The position numbers and the translations under genes were made by a program. Below, one piece after another: positions 51,353-53,993 of a DNA stretch of 53,993 nt; within the stretch, counting starts at the first letter, position 1, and each line of letters begins with the position of its first letter. The notes under the pieces were generated by a model. The model had not been told where the DNA came from, ran no database searches, and saw only the letters and a list, made by a program, of their open reading frames with translations. Source of the stretch: DATLXH01 sp035576005 (GTDB lineage: Bacteria > Acidobacteriota > Thermoanaerobaculia > Gp7-AA8); the NCBI GenBank assembly GCA_035576005.1, contig DATLXH010000100.1, positions 1 through 53,993 on the forward strand, in the 5' to 3' direction.

Positions 51353-51889
51353 CTACTTCTCCATGATCAGAACTTCATCCTCGCCATCCGTCTCTTCGAG
51401 TTTCACCTTGATGACCTCGCCTCGATCGGTCGGGACGGACCGTCCAATGACGTCGGCATGGATCGGAAACTCCCGATGGCCCCGATCAATGAGCACCGCA
51501 AGCTGAACAGCCTTGGGCCTGCCGAAGTCGATCAGCGCATCAAGGGCGGCGCGCACGGTCCGGCCCGTGTAGAGAACGTCGTCTACCAGGATGACGATTT
51601 TGTCGTCTATCGGCTCCGGAAGCTTGGTCGGCTTGACCACCGGCTGCGGCGCGATGGTCGTCAGATCATCCCGATACAGAGTGATATCGAGGATTCCCAT
51701 CGGGATCGTCGTTTCCTCCATCTCATTGATGATCTTCGTGATTCGTTCGGCGATTGGAACTCCTCGGCTCCGGATTCCGATGATCAGCAGATCTTCAACA
51801 CCGCGATTCCGTTCCACGATTTCGATCGCCATCCGGCTGATCGCCCGCTTCATGCGGGTCGCGTCCATCAGTTTCTTCTTTTCGTTCAT
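51353..51889 (-). CDS. pyrR: Bifunctional pyr operon regulator / uracil phosphoribosyltransferase PyrR
   Basis: RNA-binding attenuator protein with weak UPRTase activity. LIIGIRSRGVPIAERI, YRDDLT and the PRPP loop VILVDDVLYTGRTVRAALDAL are diagnostic, and 178 residues is standard. GGAG lies eight bases before the ATG. It heads the operon pyrR-pyrB-pyrC. A promoter and a terminator-type hairpin precede it, so it probably regulates its own transcript in response to UMP/UTP. Confidence 0.95.
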   Translation of the reverse strand: MNEKKKLMDATRMKRAISRMAIEIVERNRGVEDLLIIGIRSRGVPIAERITKIINEMEETTIPMGILDITLYRDDLTTIAPQPVVKPTKLPEPIDDKIVILVDDVLYTGRTVRAALDALIDFGRPKAVQLAVLIDRGHREFPIHADVIGRSVPTDRGEVIKVKLEETDGEDEVLIMEK

Positions 51890-51921
51890 GGAGAGTCTCC
51901 AGCTGCCGGCCCGGCTCGGGC

Positions 51922-51945
51922 AAAAAAAAACCCCTCGAGGGGTTT
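51922..51945 (-). terminator. Intrinsic terminator / attenuator in the pyr leader
   Basis: On the minus strand AAACCCC-TCGA-GGGGTTT is followed by an unbroken T run (nine T in all). It lies about 45 bases after the predicted transcription start and about 33 bases before the pyrR ATG, so it can only act on the pyr transcript itself. CCCGCTCG upstream and CGAGCCGGG downstream can pair around it. Confidence 0.88.
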
Positions 51946-51987
51946 AGGAAGCGAGCGGGCGATGAGGATCGGTGAGCAACGGGCCCG

Positions 51988-52016
51988 AGGATAAGCATCG
52001 GACAGAGGACTGTCAA
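51988..52016 (-). promoter_or_regulatory. Promoter of the pyrR-pyrB-pyrC operon
   Basis: On the minus strand TTGACA (52016-52011), a 17-base spacer and TATCCT (51993-51988) match the sigma-70-type consensus. The start would be near 51981, giving a leader of about 90 bases that contains the terminator. Confidence 0.82.
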
Positions 52017-52025
52017 TCGAAGTAA

Positions 52026-52203
52026 CCCGCATTTCTCACAGACCTTTGTCGTGAGACGGCGGAGAGTGGCTTGGATGCGAGGCGCACGGCGATTTTGCGA
52101 CGAAGGCATGGTCCACACTATGTCAAGGAGCGAAATTGCCGTGCAACGAAACAGACAGGCCGCTCTTCGCGCGTCTCACGGCGAAGGTCTGTGAGAAATG
52201 CGG
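52026..52203. repeat. Short hairpin repeat, copy H
   Basis: Complete 178-bp hairpin form: CCCGCATTTCTCACAGACC at left, GGTCTGTGAGAAATGCGG at right, with two roughly 80-bp inverted arms. It lies nine bases upstream of the pyr promoter -35 box, between divergent pyrR and the M23 gene. Confidence 0.92.
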
Positions 52204-52426
52204 TTTGAGCCTCCCTGAGATAGCCGATCGGGCTATGACAGGAATCACATGCTCTTATTTAAAGAACCGGTATAACAAACTGAACCGGAGCGGTTTTAAT
52301 ATGCGACAACCCCATAAATCTCGCCCCCAACTTCAACTGCTTCCGACACTTACGCGTAAACTACTGACGACGAAGAGTGTTAGAGCGTCACGTTCCAGAA
52401 GTGGTGGGTTTTTCGTCAACTTTTCG

Positions 52427-52454
52427 TTGACTCCACCCCCTCCTTCCGTAGAAT
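52427..52454 (+). promoter_or_regulatory. Probable promoter of the M23 peptidase gene
   Basis: TTGACT (52427-52432), 16 bases, TAGAAT (52449-52454). A dyad GTCAAC-TTTTC-GTTGAC overlaps the -35 box (about 52416-52432) and could be an operator. The rest of 52204-52426 is AT-richer than its surroundings and holds no gene. Confidence 0.65.
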
Positions 52455-52505
52455 ACGCACTCCCCTAACGATAGATTGACATTGGAACGAAGTAATGGAG
52501 CTTGA

Positions 52506-53384
52506 ATGAAACGACGCTATTCGACGATCATATTCGTACCGCACGCGCGGGCCAGATTCCGGAAGTTGAGGGTCTCCCATCGCTTGCTCTGGTCGATCGC
52601 CAGCGTCGCCACCTCCTCTCTCTGTCTGTCGACCTTCTTCTCCTTCCAGTACTTCAACTCGATCTCGCAGACCCACGAACTCTCCAATCTCAAGCGTGAG
52701 AATCGCGCCCTCCAGGGAGCGAATGAGCAGTTCAGCAAATCGGTCGAGACTCTGAGGAATCAGCTACGTACCGTAGAAGACAAGACACGCAAGCTCGCGA
52801 TCATTGCGGGAGTGAGCTCACTCGACCGGGCAACGCGCGGTGGAGTAGGCGGGATTCGTCAGAACGAAGACTTCTCCGCGAGCCCTTACCGCGATGAGGT
52901 CGACACCATGAGCTTCCGCTCGCGCCGGCTCGACTCCGACCTCTCGCTCCTCGAGCGCCGATTCGCAGAGCAGTCGCAGGTGTTCTCTTCGACTCCGTCC
53001 ATCGCTCCGGTCCGCGGCATCCTGACTGACGGATTCGGAGGACGCTCCGATCCATTTACCGGAGAGCCAGGTAATCACAACGCCATCGACATCTCCTCGG
53101 CGAATGGCCAGCAAATCCGCTCACCAGCTGACGGCGTCGTGGCAAAAGCCGAGTGGGCGAATGGGTACGGCAACGTCGTTTTCGTTTCCCATGGAAATGG
53201 ATTTTCCACTCGTTTCGGCCACCTTTCGGGGTTCAACGTCAAGCCTGGACAGCGAGTCAAGCGCGGCGACGTAATCGGATTCGTAGGCTCAACGGGTCGC
53301 AGCACCGGACCGCACCTTCATTACGAGGTACGGCTCAACAACAACCCGGTGAACCCCCTCGCCTACATCCTCAACGCGTTCTAG
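52506..53384 (+). CDS. Membrane-anchored M23 (LytM-type) peptidase
   Basis: 292 residues. The N-terminal basic segment is followed by one transmembrane helix (about 27-47), a coiled coil (about 55-98), and a C-terminal M23 domain (about 170-290). The zinc residues are in GNHNAIDIS and the H-x-H of GPHLHYEV, so it is likely an active endopeptidase cutting peptidoglycan cross-bridges, unlike EnvC/NlpD. The coiled coil plus LytM layout resembles division- or shape-related hydrolases such as DipM and MepM. GGAG lies five bases before the ATG. It has its own promoter, divergent from the pyr operon. Confidence 0.92.
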   Translation: MKRRYSTIIFVPHARARFRKLRVSHRLLWSIASVATSSLCLSTFFSFQYFNSISQTHELSNLKRENRALQGANEQFSKSVETLRNQLRTVEDKTRKLAIIAGVSSLDRATRGGVGGIRQNEDFSASPYRDEVDTMSFRSRRLDSDLSLLERRFAEQSQVFSSTPSIAPVRGILTDGFGGRSDPFTGEPGNHNAIDISSANGQQIRSPADGVVAKAEWANGYGNVVFVSHGNGFSTRFGHLSGFNVKPGQRVKRGDVIGFVGSTGRSTGPHLHYEVRLNNNPVNPLAYILNAF

Positions 53385-53442
53385 GCGCCCTACGCGGTCG
53401 GTTGCTCCCGTAGCCACCCCCCTCTCTGCGGGCGAAGCCTTT

Positions 53443-53467
53443 GGAGTGCGGGAGCCGCAGCTCCCGC
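53443..53467 (+). repeat. REP-like palindrome, GGAG-head family
   Basis: GGAG head at 53443 and a perfect hairpin GCGGGAGC-CGCA-GCTCCCGC at 53448-53467. Flanks GGGCGAAGCCTTTGGAGTG and CTTTCTGAGTC are shared with the left half of the pair at 12805. It lies downstream of the M23 gene. Confidence 0.85.
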
Positions 53468-53553
53468 TTTCTGAGTCACCTCGCAGTGCTGTCGCGATGC
53501 GCACACGCACGGAGTGTCATCCAAGCGGTTTGAGTCAGGGCGCGGCGTCGCGT

Positions 53554-53577
53554 GACAGACAAGAGTGTCTGTCCTCC
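53554..53577 (-). repeat. REP-like palindrome, GACAGACA family with GGAG head
   Basis: GACAGACA-AGAG-TGTCTGTC followed by CTCC; on the minus strand the head is GGAG rather than GTAG. Flanks (CGCG before, CACGCGACACTC after) resemble those of the copy at 275. Confidence 0.83.
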
Positions 53578-53616
53578 ACGCTCACGCGACACTCGGTGTT
53601 TCTCGACGCTCGGGGT

Positions 53617-53861
53617 GAAGGTCTGTGAGCGTAGGGACGCACGGCGTGCGTCCGGTACCCTGTCCCTGACCGAGAAGATTGTCGTCGGCCGTCGCTTTGG
53701 ACGAGGTTCATGCAGCGATGCAGAATTCCCGATGCGAATGTCTGGGCGCCGGACGCAGGCCCTGCGTCCCTACACCCGCCCCGGTTGCTCTCGACACAGT
53801 GTCAACGTCGCGAAACCGTCGTGCGTCTCGCGGCGAAGGTCTGGGAGAAGTGCGGGCTAGG
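53617..53861 (+). repeat. Long composite repeat, copy E (atypical left end)
   Basis: The left side reads GAAGGTCTGTGAGC directly followed by the GTAG-headed palindrome, that is, a right-end terminal sequence in direct rather than inverted orientation, as if two elements were joined head to tail. The right arm is shortened and its end degenerate (CTGGGAGAAGTGCGGG). Confidence 0.85.
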
Positions 53862-53903
53862 AGCCTGCGCGGTAGAAAGGACGAATGGCTGGTAAAATCG
53901 GGC

Positions 53904-53993
53904 ATGCCGACAAGTTACCGCGAGTACATGCCCGAGCAGTCGTTGCTACTGCCGCCCTCGTTGCGTGATTGGTTGCCCGAAGGGCACTTGGTT
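53904..53993 (+). CDS. Transposase N-terminus (IS1182/DUF772-like), cut by window end
   Basis: Thirty codons from ATG 53904. The pattern YMPEQSLLLPPSLRDWLPEG and following HLV is typical of the N-terminal domain of IS1182/IS5-type DDE transposases. The rest lies outside the window, so intactness is unknown. It starts 43 bases after the end of copy E; the IS left end should lie in 53862-53903 but no inverted repeat can be confirmed without the right end. Confidence 0.72.
   Translation, partial: MPTSYREYMPEQSLLLPPSLRDWLPEGHLV

Overview
ORGANISM. The window is a high-GC bacterial chromosome segment with an almost entirely housekeeping gene set. Several traits point to Acidobacteriota or a near relative: a secreted VWFA-type protein of the kind abundant in that phylum (15188-16234), an LpxH-like phosphoesterase (Gram-negative envelope) beside a CdaA/CdaR/GlmM c-di-AMP module, a PyrR-headed pyrimidine operon, a SpoIID/SPOR protein, a type IV pilus ATPase, and glycogen, ETF and CstA genes. 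The assignment is inference; no rRNA or tRNA gene was found. LAYOUT. 0.3-7.3 kb (minus): histone-H1-like protein, then the overlapping chain folP-cdaA-cdaR-glmM, and murA with Asp in place of the fosfomycin-target Cys. 7.5-14.9 kb (plus): WalJ-like hydrolase, purS, a secreted beta-propeller, purQ, acsA, cstA. 15-18 kb: VWFA protein and M64 peptidase. 18-20 kb (minus): rph, glgC. 20.4-25.7 kb (plus): dnaJ, LpxH-like enzyme, PhnP-like hydrolase, aroA, and a SARP-type activator fused to a receiver domain. 25.7-27.6 kb (minus): etfB-etfA. 28-31.8 kb (plus): Sm/Hfq-like protein, pdxA, surE-pcm, membrane protein. 31.9-34.7 kb: apt, acyP, CBS and FHA proteins. 34.8-40.3 kb (minus): SpoIID, aminotransferase, membrane protein, DnaC-like ATPase. 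40.5-43.8 kb (plus): a large cyclase-like protein and purC. 44-51.9 kb (minus): GH8 glycosidase, queF, pilT, response regulator, and pyrR-pyrB-pyrC behind a promoter and terminator-type attenuator. 52.5-53.4 kb: M23 peptidase. The right edge enters an IS transposase. MAIN SIGNAL. The intergenic spaces are packed with structured repeats. A roughly 260-290 bp composite element occurs five times, always in the same orientation, and a related roughly 175 bp hairpin form occurs three times. Both are bounded by the inverted repeat CCGCATTTCTCACAG/CTGTGAGAAATGCGG. The long form contains a pair of inverted REP-like palindromes with GTAG-type heads. Two further palindrome families also carry GTAG or GGAG heads, the hallmark of REP sequences mobilised by RAYT (TnpA-REP) enzymes; no RAYT gene is in the window. 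Some copies have entered gene boundaries: one appears to give folP its Shine-Dalgarno and start codon, one gives queF its stop codon, and one gives purQ its last residues. LINKS BETWEEN GENES. purS/purQ/purC and pyrR/B/C supply nucleotides and apt salvages adenine. folP, murA, glmM, cdaA/R, SpoIID, LpxH-like and M23 proteins concern folate and the envelope. acsA, cstA and etfAB suggest growth on acetate, pyruvate or peptides and fatty acids.
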